A stretch of 64,000 bases of DNA from JBEVJC01 sp040510375 (GCA_040510375.1 JBEVJC010000006.1:124001-188000), one strand, 5' to 3'; positions 19,262 to 28,780 are shown, numbered from the stretch's first letter. The notes: generated by a model not told the origin, from the letters alone. Program-made: numbers and translations.

Positions 19262-21658
19262 ATGATTAAGACATATTTTAAGATCGCCTGGAGAAAGCTG
19301 ACCCGGAATAAATTATATACCGCTGTAAATCTTATCGGACTCACGGTGGGACTGACCAGTTGTATGCTGATCGCGTTATACATTATCAATGAAAAAAGTT
19401 ATGACCAGTTTCACCAAAACCTGGACCGCATTGCAAGGGTAACCATGGAGTATGGTGAACCAGGTAGCCTGGAAAAAACAGTGCTGACGGGCACGAAGGC
19501 TGGACCCCAGCTTCAGCGCAGCTTTCCACAGATAAAGGCATTTGTGCGGGTTTTCAATTCTGCACCGGTGATCAGTGCCAACGGAAAACTTTTCAGGGAA
19601 GACCGGTTCCTCTATGCAGATTCCTCCTTCCTTGATGTATTTAGTTTTAAACTGCTTGCCGGTAATAAATCAACCGCATTAAATGCCCCTGATAAGGTAT
19701 TACTCACCCGCGCTATGGCAACAAGGTATTTTGGCTATCAGGATCCGATTGGCAAAACCTTACGTGTAGACAATAACCGGGAGTATGAAATCACCGGCCT
19801 GATCAGTGACGCGCCTGAAAATTCACAGATCAAATATGATTTCGTGGCTTCATTCGCTTCCACCCGTGCTTCAAAAACGGAAGAATGGTGGACGGCGAAT
19901 TATATTACTTATATATTACTTCAACCCAATACTTCATTAGCATCTCTCCAGGAACAGGTAACCGGTTACATGAAAGTTGTCAGCAAAAAAGAACTGGAGA
20001 TGGATAAAGGATCGATGACCTACCAGCTGCAACCAATGGCGGATGTGCATCTTCATTCATCACTCGGTGGGCTGGAAGTAAATGGTGATTTAAAGACTAT
20101 CTATGTCATCAGTATTATTTCGATCCTGATCCTGGTGATTGCCTGTATCAATTACACCAACCTGTCAACCGTTCAATCCACCGCACGCGCTGCGGAAATA
20201 GGAATCAGGAAAGTACTCGGCGCACAACGGCGTCAACTCTTTGGTCAGTTTATCGGTGAATCTTTCCTGCTGACTTTTATTTCACTGGTACTTGCCTGCG
20301 CCCTTGCCGCAGCCATGATGCCCTATTTTAATGAATTGACAGGTAAACAACTCGAACTAAAAACTTTACTCAGTCCCCTGGCGCTGGGTATTGCATTTTT
20401 TTTCTGCATTATTATCGGTTTCGTATCCGGAAGTTACCCCGCATTGCTGCTTTCAAATGCCAAACTGATCAATACATTAAAATCTGGAATCCGCCTTACA
20501 TCTTCCAACGGACTATTCCGGAAATCACTGATTGTTTTCCAGTTCGCCGTTTCCATCTGCCTGATCATTTGCACGCTGGTGATCGTGTTACAGCTCGATT
20601 ATATGCGAACCCGTGATATTGGTTACAATAAAGACCATGTGATTGTAATGCCCATCAGCTGGCAGGTGATGGACAAATACGAAGGCCTGCTGGAATCAAT
20701 CCGGCGTAATCCAAATGTAATAAGTGTTACCGGTGGCAATGCAAGTCCTTCCTATGCCCAATGGGGAGATAATATCAGTGCGGATAATGGTAACGGGAAA
20801 AAAGACCTGATCATAACTGCATTGCCATCCGACCTCGGTTATATAAAAACCATGGACATGAAGATGGTAGCCGGGGCGGATTTCACCAGATCAGATTTTT
20901 CACTGATGGATACCAGCGACAATGGAAAAAATTTCCGGTATGCATTTATCCTGAACGAGACGGCTGTACGGGATCTTGGATTTACACCTGAACAGGCAAT
21001 CGGACGCACTGCTTTTAAAGGCACTACACCAGGTCTCATCAGGGGCGTGGTGAAAGATTTCAACTTTGCTTCACTCCATCAACCAATTGGTCCGCTGATG
21101 TTATTCCTGGATAAAGATTTCACTTCAGAGATTTTTGTAAAAACCAACGGAAAGAATACAAATGCACTCATCGCCTTTCTGTCAGCAACCTGGAAAGAGC
21201 GTATTCCAGACCGGCCCTTTGAATATAAATTTTTGGATGAAGACTACAATAAATTGTATATAGCAGAACAGAAAACAGTGAAGATCTTCAGTACATTTTC
21301 TACACTGGCAATCCTTCTTGCCTGCCTTGGGCTATTCGGTCTTGCTGCATTTGCCACGCTCCAGCGGGTCAGGGAAATTGGTATCCGGAAAGTACTTGGT
21401 GCAAGTGTAACGGGTATCATACTCCTGATCTCTAAAGAGTTTATAAAGTTGACAATCATTGCTATCCTTATTGCATCACCGGTGGCCTGGTTCTTTATGC
21501 AAAACTGGTTAAAAGATTTTGCATTCCGGATTAACCTTCAATGGTGGGTGTTTGCTGTTGCAGGATTAGCTGCCCTGGTTATCGCGTTTGTCACTGTGGG
21601 ATTACAGTCGGTAAAGGCCGCAACCATGAATCCGGTCAGGAGCCTTAAAGGGGAATAA
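19262..21658 (+). CDS. FtsX/MacB-type ABC transporter permease
   Basis: Inner-membrane permease of 798 residues from the ATG at 19262; a start at 19223 would add 13 polar residues. It is a paralogue of the divergent gene at 16557-18917: the start MIKTYFKIAWRKLTRNK, the loop ARAAEIGIRKVLGAQRRQLFGQ near residue 320 and the second loop REIGIRKVLGASVTG near residue 712 all correspond. It has two periplasmic MacB_PCD-like domains and two FtsX helix groups, but no ATPase domain, and no ATPase gene is close. It ends 44 bp before the AI-2E family gene, which may share its transcript. Confidence 0.92.
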   Translation: MIKTYFKIAWRKLTRNKLYTAVNLIGLTVGLTSCMLIALYIINEKSYDQFHQNLDRIARVTMEYGEPGSLEKTVLTGTKAGPQLQRSFPQIKAFVRVFNSAPVISANGKLFREDRFLYADSSFLDVFSFKLLAGNKSTALNAPDKVLLTRAMATRYFGYQDPIGKTLRVDNNREYEITGLISDAPENSQIKYDFVASFASTRASKTEEWWTANYITYILLQPNTSLASLQEQVTGYMKVVSKKELEMDKGSMTYQLQPMADVHLHSSLGGLEVNGDLKTIYVISIISILILVIACINYTNLSTVQSTARAAEIGIRKVLGAQRRQLFGQFIGESFLLTFISLVLACALAAAMMPYFNELTGKQLELKTLLSPLALGIAFFFCIIIGFVSGSYPALLLSNAKLINTLKSGIRLTSSNGLFRKSLIVFQFAVSICLIICTLVIVLQLDYMRTRDIGYNKDHVIVMPISWQVMDKYEGLLESIRRNPNVISVTGGNASPSYAQWGDNISADNGNGKKDLIITALPSDLGYIKTMDMKMVAGADFTRSDFSLMDTSDNGKNFRYAFILNETAVRDLGFTPEQAIGRTAFKGTTPGLIRGVVKDFNFASLHQPIGPLMLFLDKDFTSEIFVKTNGKNTNALIAFLSATWKERIPDRPFEYKFLDEDYNKLYIAEQKTVKIFSTFSTLAILLACLGLFGLAAFATLQRVREIGIRKVLGASVTGIILLISKEFIKLTIIAILIASPVAWFFMQNWLKDFAFRINLQWWVFAVAGLAALVIAFVTVGLQSVKAATMNPVRSLKGE

Positions 21659-21702
21659 TTCCGTAATTTGCCTTATGACCAATTCAGGGTCAGGAATTAA
21701 TT

Positions 21703-22758
21703 ATGGAATACAAAAATCTGTCGCGGCTCGTATACCTTGCAGCTTTCCTGTTTATGGGCATCTGGTTCGCACACCAGGTTATTGAGGTAGTACTTGTGAT
21801 CTTTTTTGCCATTGTGATTACCATCGTGCTTAATGCGCCGGTAATGATCCTGCAAAAAAAGGGGATGTCACGTACGCTGGCCTCGGTGCTCGTATTTTTT
21901 GGAATGATCCTGATGTTTGCATTGATTGGCTGGATGGTGGTGCCCAAGATGATCACCCAGGTGAAATTACTGGTCGCCAATCTTCCTACCTATATCGCCG
22001 ACCTGAATACACAGATTCTTGGGTGGATTGCTGCCCATAGCGAAAGCCATTCAAAAATCACCCCGTTGATTACCCAACCCGGAGCGGAACAGATCCAGGG
22101 TTTCATCAACCAGGTGGGACAGTTTTCGTTAAAGTTTTTCAGCAATATACTGATGCTGATCTTTTTCTTTTGCCTGGTGGCCTTCATGCTTATTAATCCA
22201 AGACCATTACTTCAATTATACCTTTCTCTCTTTCCTGAAACAAGACAGGATAAAGCGGCGCAGGCGTTTGCCAGTTCTTCCACTATGACCATCGGATGGA
22301 TGTGGTCGAACGTAGTTGCCGGTCTTACCAGGGCAACCATTGTTTGGATCTTCCTTCATTTTATGGGAATCCCGGGTGTATGGGTTTGGGCGGGTGTAAC
22401 TTTTTTCGCAGAACTGATCCCCAAGATCGGTTTTTATATTATGGCGATGCCGCCGATCCTGATTGCATTTGCCATGTCGCCCACCATCGGACTTTGGACA
22501 CTTGGATTCTACCTGTTGCTGGAAGAACTCATCGCAGATATACTGATCCCCCGCATCAGGTCGAAGACCATGAAAATCCATCCGGTCTGGTTACTGATCA
22601 TGTTGCTGTTGATGACGGCAGCATTCGGAGTAATGGGTGCGTTTATTTCCACTCCGTTGGCTGCATTTATAAAGGGGCACTATGAAGTCTTCTTCGAAAA
22701 GAAAAAGGAGAAATCGGCATACGATCACAATATTGACCTGATGATGAGCAGGAAATGA
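21703..22758 (+). CDS. AI-2E family transporter
   Basis: Inner-membrane protein of 351 residues with about seven to eight helices, belonging to the AI-2E/PerM family (also called UPF0118). Two N-terminal helices are followed by a soluble region (about 90-145), and a helix group contains the segments TRATIVWIFLHFMGIPG and LLLEELIADILIPRIRSKTMKIHP, which are typical of the family. Members are implicated in autoinducer export or ion/proton antiport; the substrate here is unknown. Its TGA stop at 22756-22758 directly abuts the stop codon of the convergent PoxB-type gene. Confidence 0.9.
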   Translation: MEYKNLSRLVYLAAFLFMGIWFAHQVIEVVLVIFFAIVITIVLNAPVMILQKKGMSRTLASVLVFFGMILMFALIGWMVVPKMITQVKLLVANLPTYIADLNTQILGWIAAHSESHSKITPLITQPGAEQIQGFINQVGQFSLKFFSNILMLIFFFCLVAFMLINPRPLLQLYLSLFPETRQDKAAQAFASSSTMTIGWMWSNVVAGLTRATIVWIFLHFMGIPGVWVWAGVTFFAELIPKIGFYIMAMPPILIAFAMSPTIGLWTLGFYLLLEELIADILIPRIRSKTMKIHPVWLLIMLLLMTAAFGVMGAFISTPLAAFIKGHYEVFFEKKKEKSAYDHNIDLMMSRK

Positions 22759-24483
22759 TTATTTACCCAAAAAATTGGTCTCAATTGTTTGCCAGACCTC
22801 CTTACCATCACCATTAAATATCTGCTTCAACGCATAAACACCAAAACCCATCGCCTGGGAGACTTCTATTTTGGGAGGCATCGTTAACTCCGAGGGATTC
22901 ACAACCGCATCTATCAGCACAGGACCTCTATGGGCGAAAGCCTTTTCCAGTGCAGGCTTTATAGCATCAGGTGTCTCCACCCTGATCCCCATCATTCCCA
23001 TGGCTTCTGCCATCTTCGCAAAATCCGGGTTTTTCAGATCGGTACCAAAGGGTGGAAGTCCTGCAACCTTCATTTCCATGGCTACAAAACCAAGCGAACT
23101 GTTATTATAAATAACGATTTTAACAGGCAGGTCATATTGAAGGATGGTAAGCAGGTCTCCCATCATCATCGCAAAACCGCCGTCACCCGACAACGAAATC
23201 ACCTGCCGTTTCGGAAATGCAATCTGCGCACCAATTGCCTGCGGCATGGCACTGGCCATTGAACCATGGTTGAATGATCCGATCAGCCGGCGATCTTTTG
23301 TCATCTTCAGATAACGTGCAGCCCAGACTGTTGGCTCGCCCACATCGGCTGTAAAAACCGCGTCATTTGCCGCCGTATCATTAACCAGTTTGGTCAGGTA
23401 CTCGGGATGAATAAGTTTAACACCGGACTTTCCATGGGCATGGGCGTCCAGTTCACTGCGGCTTTTTTTATAACGCTCTGTACATTTCTCCAGGAACGAC
23501 AGATCTGTTTTTTCCGTCAGTTTCGGCAGTAACGCAATTAATGTTTCCCTTACATCACCTACAAGACCCATATGGATGCGCACACGGCGACCAAGCCTTT
23601 CTGCCCGTATATCCACCTGCGCAATTATAGCCTTTGAGGGAAACCAGTCTGAATAGGGAAAATCGGTACCCAGCATGATCAACAGGTCGGATTCTTCCAT
23701 TGCATGATATCCCGATGCGAAGCCGATCAGGCCGGTCATCCCCACATCAAACGGGTTATCATATTCCACATGTTCCTTTCCACGTAAAGCGTGAACCATG
23801 GGTGATTTTATTTTTTCACCAAGAGCTATCAGTTTATCATGCGCACCCGCGCAACCACTGCCGCAGAGTAGTGTCACCTTTGATACCTGGTTAATCACGT
23901 CTGCCAGTTGTCCTATTTCATTTTCCGAAGGCCTGATCACGGGTTTGCTGAGAAATATATGCTGCTTCGTATCTTCTTCGATTTTCTCCATGGCAATATC
24001 CCCCGAAATACCAATTACCGAAACGCCTTTTAATCCTAATGCATGCTGGATGGCGATATGTGGAATTCGTGGTACTTGTTTGGCAGAAAAAATCATCTCA
24101 CAATAATGGCTGCACTCCCGGAACAGGAGTTCAGGATGGGTTTCCTGGAAATAACCCGTACCAATTTCATTACTGGGGATATGTGCTGCAATAGCCAGCA
24201 CTGGTGCCATGCTTCGGTGACAATCATACAGGCCATTGATCAGGTGCAGGTTTCCCGGTCCACAACTCCCGGCGCATACCGCCAGCGTGCCCGTGAGTTG
24301 TGCTTCCGCCCCTGCGGCAAATGCAGCAGCTTCCTCGTGCCGGTAATGCACCCATTCAAGTCCGGGATTACGCCGGATCTCATCAACAATTCCGTTCAAT
24401 GAATCACCCACCACACCATGCACTCTTTTAACACCGGCATCGATCAGAATCTCTACCAGTTTTGCTGCGATTGTTTTTGCCAT
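22759..24483 (-). CDS. PoxB-type thiamine-pyrophosphate enzyme (pyruvate oxidase/dehydrogenase family)
   Basis: 574 residues with the three-domain layout of the TPP-dependent decarboxylase family. The N-terminal PYR domain has catalytic Glu50 (YRHEEAAAF) and the CAGSCGPGNLHLINGLYD segment. A middle domain follows (about 190-330), and the C-terminal PP domain has the TPP/Mg motif GDGGFAMMMGD ... IYNNSSLGF. The closest recognisable group is PoxB, which decarboxylates pyruvate oxidatively to acetate and passes electrons to membrane quinone. Length and the segment order agree. Pyruvate as substrate is inference, because acetolactate synthase and other relatives share the motifs. Its stop codon abuts the convergent AI-2E family gene with no spacer. 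Confidence 0.88.
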   Translation of the reverse strand: MAKTIAAKLVEILIDAGVKRVHGVVGDSLNGIVDEIRRNPGLEWVHYRHEEAAAFAAGAEAQLTGTLAVCAGSCGPGNLHLINGLYDCHRSMAPVLAIAAHIPSNEIGTGYFQETHPELLFRECSHYCEMIFSAKQVPRIPHIAIQHALGLKGVSVIGISGDIAMEKIEEDTKQHIFLSKPVIRPSENEIGQLADVINQVSKVTLLCGSGCAGAHDKLIALGEKIKSPMVHALRGKEHVEYDNPFDVGMTGLIGFASGYHAMEESDLLIMLGTDFPYSDWFPSKAIIAQVDIRAERLGRRVRIHMGLVGDVRETLIALLPKLTEKTDLSFLEKCTERYKKSRSELDAHAHGKSGVKLIHPEYLTKLVNDTAANDAVFTADVGEPTVWAARYLKMTKDRRLIGSFNHGSMASAMPQAIGAQIAFPKRQVISLSGDGGFAMMMGDLLTILQYDLPVKIVIYNNSSLGFVAMEMKVAGLPPFGTDLKNPDFAKMAEAMGMMGIRVETPDAIKPALEKAFAHRGPVLIDAVVNPSELTMPPKIEVSQAMGFGVYALKQIFNGDGKEVWQTIETNFLGK

Positions 24484-24602
24484 GTCAGTTTTTTTTTGAA
24501 AGACTATGTGAGTACCCTAACAAAGTTCATGCTATACCTACGAATTAAATTATTCTTTATCTTGTACAAATTCATGTTTCAATTCATTAAACCTTTCAAC
24601 CT

Positions 24603-26051
24603 ATGCCTGCGAAGTTTCTTTGTACGATCGTATTTCTTTTTTCCTGTATTACCAACCAGGCGCAGACGCTAAATGGCCGGATCACCAATACCTTCAATAA
24701 TGTAATTTATATATGCTACTCATATAACCAGTTGTACAATATTATAGATACCATCACGGCTAACGCTGATGGACGTTTTACAAAAAAATTCCAGTTTGAA
24801 AAAATGGCCTCCCTTATGCTGAGAGCCGGTGATGGGGGCTGTTTCATTACGATGTTTCCTGATGCAGACCTGGACCTGGAAGCTGATGCGATAACACCCG
24901 AACGTTTCAATGAAACACTGGTGTTCAGATCGAAAGGCATTAATGTAAATTTCCCCGAAATCGAAAATTCTCCGCGGCTGACTACCCTTAATCCGAACTA
25001 TAAGCTATCACCCGTCAACTTTTCAGACCAGGCAAACGAATGGCTTTTTGTAAGGGACTCGATTCGAAAGAGTGTGGTAATTGGTCGTTTTAAAAAGCCT
25101 TACCCGGAAAAAGTGAAGGAATTCCTGTTACAGGACAGTATCAATGACCGGTACCGGGTCTTGGATGCCATGCTCTGGTATGAACAAAGTTCACTCAGAT
25201 TCTGGCCGGAATCCGGTGGGTTTTATTCTAAATATATTCAACCTTTCGCCATACTTACAGAGGAAGAACATCATCTGTCTTCACTATTTTACAAGTCATT
25301 CTGGGGCCAGAAAATGTACTTCGAAAGTATGAAGATTATTAATACTCCCGATGCCAACGGGATCATCCATCAGGAAGATCCGCTGTTTACTAAACTTGAT
25401 CTGCTCGAAAAACAATTGCCGCCGCGTTTATATCAGATCCTGCTTTCAAACGAAATTGAGAGTTATTCCGCTAACTACACGAATATTCATGACACCCTTT
25501 TCAGAAATTATGATTCAGTCCTGAATTTATATGGCACTCAACTGATCGACCAGCGTGTTTACCAGACTGCTCTATTTAAGGTTAAAGAGTACAAAAGTAT
25601 AAGGCTAATGACCGCCAAAGGCTTACCTGCGCCGGCATTTAATCTGTTCGACAGTACGGGCAAAGAATATACACTTGACAGCTTTAAAGGTAAGATAATC
25701 TATTTGGATGTCTGGGCTAGTTGGTGCTCCCCTTGTATAGGGCAATTCCCCCCGGCAAAAAAACTTGAAGAAAAATATCGCGGAAATAATAACCTGTTGT
25801 TCCTTTCCGCGTCTATTGATGCTACCCGGGAAGGATGGATTAACAAAGGCCTGAAAAAACATACTCCCCCCGGGTTACAGCTATGGGCCGGCGTTGGTGG
25901 CTGGGATAGCCAGTTTTCAAAAGACTATTTTGTCAGGGGCATACCGAAATATATCCTGATCGATAAAGAAGGCCGGATTATTAATTTTGACGCGCCGCGG
26001 CCAGGCGAGTATACTGCAGAACAAATACTGGACGCCCTGTTGGCAGAGTAA
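24603..26051 (+). CDS. TlpA-like thioredoxin-fold lipoprotein/exported oxidoreductase
   Basis: Exported protein of 482 residues. A signal peptide (MPAKFLCTIVFLFSC, then NQAQ) is followed by an N-terminal beta-rich region like the DUF4369 domain often fused to TlpA in Bacteroidota (about 22-110) and a helical middle of unknown fold. A C-terminal thioredoxin-like domain (about 340-480) has the redox pair Cys375-Cys378 in WASWCSPC. The conserved cis-Pro region is IPKYILIDKEG. It probably reduces or isomerises disulfides, or supports cytochrome maturation, in the periplasm. It is a single gene, convergent with the HAD hydrolase (25 bp between stop codons). Confidence 0.9.
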   Translation: MPAKFLCTIVFLFSCITNQAQTLNGRITNTFNNVIYICYSYNQLYNIIDTITANADGRFTKKFQFEKMASLMLRAGDGGCFITMFPDADLDLEADAITPERFNETLVFRSKGINVNFPEIENSPRLTTLNPNYKLSPVNFSDQANEWLFVRDSIRKSVVIGRFKKPYPEKVKEFLLQDSINDRYRVLDAMLWYEQSSLRFWPESGGFYSKYIQPFAILTEEEHHLSSLFYKSFWGQKMYFESMKIINTPDANGIIHQEDPLFTKLDLLEKQLPPRLYQILLSNEIESYSANYTNIHDTLFRNYDSVLNLYGTQLIDQRVYQTALFKVKEYKSIRLMTAKGLPAPAFNLFDSTGKEYTLDSFKGKIIYLDVWASWCSPCIGQFPPAKKLEEKYRGNNNLLFLSASIDATREGWINKGLKKHTPPGLQLWAGVGGWDSQFSKDYFVRGIPKYILIDKEGRIINFDAPRPGEYTAEQILDALLAE

Positions 26052-26076
26052 CCTGGCAGCATGAACAACAACATCA

Positions 26077-26739
26077 TTAACCCCAGATAATTTTTTCCAG
26101 TTCTTTGTCGCTGTAATCGGCAACAACACAAAGCACATTGTCATTTTTCAGCTCTTCAGCTGTATGGAACGAACTTATTCCTACTGCTTTCATGCCTGCT
26201 CTTTTCGCAGCTTCGATTCCTTTGGGCGCATCCTCAAAGACAATACATTTTGAAGGATCCACGCCCAGGCCCTCCGCAGCTTTAAGAAACACTTCGGGAT
26301 CGGGTTTACTATGCGCCACATCTTCAGCTCCGATAATCACAGGGAAAAACTGTCGGATATTCAAACGGTCAAGCACATAGTCGACATTAAAAGTGATAGC
26401 AGCCGTTCCTATCGCCAATCCGACCCCTTCCTTCTTTGCTTTTGCTAGCAAATCCTCCAGTCCGTCGATCAGTTTAAGATGGGGCAGGAAATCCGATTGA
26501 TATTTCTTCTCTTTTCTCATAGAGATGTCCTGGATATCCTCTGCTGAAAAAATGCCCTGGCCGAATACCCGTTCAAATAATTCCTCATTCTTGCCATACA
26601 TTTCCAGTTTGAGCTGCTCGGGACTCAGCGGCGCCTTCAGTTCATTTACAATGATCTCATACCATGCCTTCTCATGATAGTTCATATCATCGATCATTGT
26701 TCCGTTTAAATCGAATATAAAGGCATCATATTTCCGCAT
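26077..26739 (-). CDS. HAD-superfamily hydrolase, beta-phosphoglucomutase-like, with DxN motif I
   Basis: Cytoplasmic protein of 220 residues with a HAD fold and a helical cap between motifs I and II. Motif I is FDLNGTMID: the nucleophile Asp10 is present, but the second Asp of the usual DxDGT, which acts as acid/base, is Asn12. Motif II (IGTAAITF), the Lys of motif III (HSKPDPEVF) and motif IV (VFEDAPKGIEAA) are all intact. The general similarity is to the beta-phosphoglucomutase/phosphoglycolate phosphatase group. The substrate is unknown, and the substitution makes the standard phosphatase chemistry uncertain. Confidence 0.88.
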   Translation of the reverse strand: MRKYDAFIFDLNGTMIDDMNYHEKAWYEIIVNELKAPLSPEQLKLEMYGKNEELFERVFGQGIFSAEDIQDISMRKEKKYQSDFLPHLKLIDGLEDLLAKAKKEGVGLAIGTAAITFNVDYVLDRLNIRQFFPVIIGAEDVAHSKPDPEVFLKAAEGLGVDPSKCIVFEDAPKGIEAAKRAGMKAVGISSFHTAEELKNDNVLCVVADYSDKELEKIIWG

Positions 26740-26823
26740 AATGTTTAACCAATTTTCATCAAAGATAACGCGGGGAAAACGGGTTAATGGAAACAGGCTC
26801 TCCTGTTTGCGACAGCTCCCCTG

Positions 26824-27801
26824 TTATTTCCTGAAAGTGTATACAATGCCGGGCTGGATTACCCCGAATGGTGATACCTGCAGGTTAAACGAAAGTTTTC
26901 CTTTTCCCGGTTTTTTCCGGAGTCCCTCCTGTCGTTTCAGCCTGGCATACCGGTGATAATTGTTGACCACCTGCGAGCCGCAGGCAAATCCCAGCAGTCC
27001 CCCTGCAATAAGATCAGTTGCCCAATGCCTGTTTTCAACGATCCGGCTGAGGCTTACCAGTGAGGCAAACCCATATGAAAGTATGGGCACAATCGGTATG
27101 TTTTTATACTCCTTTGCATAAACGGTGGCGGCAGCAAAGGCAAGGGCGGTATGTCCCGATGGGAATGCACTGTTCTGGCCGTTGGGAATTTTGTAAAAAG
27201 GACCATGGAATTTTGTAGAGTTCTTTCCCGTATGTGGATTGAAATTATCGGGTCGGGTCCTGCCGGATAATTCCTTAAACAGAGTCGACCAGACCGTCGC
27301 CGTTATATACGATTGCATTGCAAGTGCCGTAGTAACACGCAGTTTTTCATTTTTTAAAACCAGGCCGGCTACTGCAATGGTGGCAAGCGGGATCACTTCA
27401 AACTGTCCACCCAGGTTGGTCAGGGTCCTGCTCGGTTTCCTGATCCATGGATTGTGTTCCCTGAAACGAACTGCATTCCGCTGGATCGGGCGGTCCAGGA
27501 ATGCAATCCCGATAGTCGCCGCCACTATTACTGAATTGCGCAACAAGGTTTTGCGGGGCGGCCGAAAGGGCGACAATGCCTGTTGTTTGAAATCATCGAG
27601 GAGCAGGATCCCGAATACTTTCCAGGTGATCCGGGTTTTTTCATTGTAGAATTCAGGCTCAACCAGGTTCACCTGCCCCAGCGTATCTGTCTGCTGTTTG
27701 ACACTGTCCAGTTTATTAACCAGCGAATCGGTATTCTGGGCACTGGCCACATGGGGGGAGACATATAAAAACACCAGCAGCACCAAATACCTTAACCGCA
27801 T
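26824..27801 (-). CDS. PAP2-family membrane phosphatase
   Basis: 325 residues with an N-terminal signal peptide (ending ASAQ) and several hydrophobic helices. All three parts of the PAP2 phosphatase signature are present: K176-x6-RP (KELSGRTRP), PSGH with His217 (FPSGHTA), and SR-x5-H-x3-D with His259 (SRIVENRHWATD). Such enzymes remove phosphate from lipid phosphates (undecaprenyl-pyrophosphate, phosphatidate) at the outer face of the membrane. The basic, beta-rich C-terminus (about 290-325) may reach the outer membrane. The substrate is not assignable. It shares a 313-bp divergent region with the gene at 28115. Confidence 0.93.
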   Translation of the reverse strand: MRLRYLVLLVFLYVSPHVASAQNTDSLVNKLDSVKQQTDTLGQVNLVEPEFYNEKTRITWKVFGILLLDDFKQQALSPFRPPRKTLLRNSVIVAATIGIAFLDRPIQRNAVRFREHNPWIRKPSRTLTNLGGQFEVIPLATIAVAGLVLKNEKLRVTTALAMQSYITATVWSTLFKELSGRTRPDNFNPHTGKNSTKFHGPFYKIPNGQNSAFPSGHTALAFAAATVYAKEYKNIPIVPILSYGFASLVSLSRIVENRHWATDLIAGGLLGFACGSQVVNNYHRYARLKRQEGLRKKPGKGKLSFNLQVSPFGVIQPGIVYTFRK

Positions 27802-28114
27802 TTTCAGACAGGATTATAAAAATTGAACGGACTTTTAAAAATATTTTTTATCCATAACCGTTCCAGTTTCTAAACATAAAATGGTAAATCTACGCGTAGA
27901 TTTATGGAGTTTTTACACTTTTTTTATAGTAACACTTGCATACACCGGATACGGATTATATCTTGGACCCGAATTCGGACATTCCCTAAGAAACTTACAA
28001 AAATCCAACCATGAAGCAAGCGAACCATTTATTATATCTGCATCAGCCTTGCTTCTGCGTTGACTAAAGTAACTATTGGGGGTATGAGATTCAGCAACCC
28101 CTAATCAGTAGTTT
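27802..28114. other. Divergent intergenic region with perfect palindrome
   Basis: This 313-bp spacer lies between the PAP2 gene (minus) and the T9SS-like gene (plus). It holds a perfect 20-bp palindrome at 27885-27904, annotated separately, and an AT-rich tract at about 27835-27852. A 60-codon open frame at 27881-28063 begins inside the palindrome and has no convincing protein character. No RNA gene was recognised. Confidence 0.6.
27885..27904. promoter_or_regulatory. Perfect 20-bp palindrome, candidate operator
   Basis: TAAATCTACG followed directly by its exact reverse complement CGTAGATTTA. It sits about 84 bp upstream of the PAP2 start and 210 bp upstream of the plus-strand gene. Two-fold symmetry with no spacer suits a dimeric helix-turn-helix repressor. 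No T-run follows it, so it is not a terminator. Confidence 0.45.
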
Positions 28115-28780
28115 ATGATCACTTTGACTTCAGCTTACCGAAAAATTTTCCTGCCAGTAGTTGCAGTTGCCATTTGCCTTTTTTTCTTTTCTGTAGCGGC
28201 ATCTGCACACATGCTGGTAACGAGTAAAAACCCCGGAACCGGTATTGCCCCCGGCACACCGCCACCTTACTCACTGGTGATGTTCAGCACTTCCGTAAAG
28301 AATAACCAGGTTATCACAACATGGACGGTAAGCGGTGAAGAACAGTTAAAGGATTTTGTACTGGAAGGCAGCACAGATGGCAAAACTTTCAGGACTATCC
28401 GCCTGGTTACTGCGAGGAATGCTGGCACATATACGTTGGTAAACCGCAGACGGGCAAACCTGTGTGACTATTACCGGCTTAAGATGATCGATATCGATGG
28501 CGGTTTTTCATATAGCCCGGTAGTAACTGCCAACACTGAGGACGAAGCGGATACAAAGGAAAACCTTTACCAGATCAACGTTGAGGCAGGATGGGTCAGC
28601 CAGGTGGGAACGGTAACCATTACGGATGCAAAAGGTTTCGTTTTAATTACCCGGAAGTTTGAAAAACTCAGTAACACTGAGATGATCAATATCAGCCAAC
28701 TGGCGCCCGGCTCCTATATCGTGAAGCTGATAGTAAACGAAAATGTGATTGAAAAAAAATTAGAGATCCCCAAAAAATAA
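28115..28780 (+). CDS. Short secreted protein with T9SS type A-like C-terminal domain
   Basis: 221 residues. An N-terminal signal (hydrophobic stretch about 10-30, ending AASAH) is followed by a fibronectin-like beta-sandwich (about 60-145; TTWTVSGEEQLKDFVLEGSTDG, YYRLKMIDIDGG). The last 75 residues match the pattern of the Por secretion-tail (type A) domain, with GTVTITDAKGFV, LAPGSYIVKLIVN and a terminal KK. Such tails direct cargo through the type IX system to the surface. The protein has no recognisable enzyme domain between signal and tail, so its function is unknown; it may be adhesive. A strong hairpin terminator follows 36 bp downstream. Confidence 0.8.
   Translation: MITLTSAYRKIFLPVVAVAICLFFFSVAASAHMLVTSKNPGTGIAPGTPPPYSLVMFSTSVKNNQVITTWTVSGEEQLKDFVLEGSTDGKTFRTIRLVTARNAGTYTLVNRRRANLCDYYRLKMIDIDGGFSYSPVVTANTEDEADTKENLYQINVEAGWVSQVGTVTITDAKGFVLITRKFEKLSNTEMINISQLAPGSYIVKLIVNENVIEKKLEIPKK

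Noticed and set aside
27881..28063. A 60-codon open frame in the PAP2 divergent region
   Set aside because: It starts within the 20-bp palindrome and its product looks like no known small protein; the palindrome is the better explanation for the sequence there.
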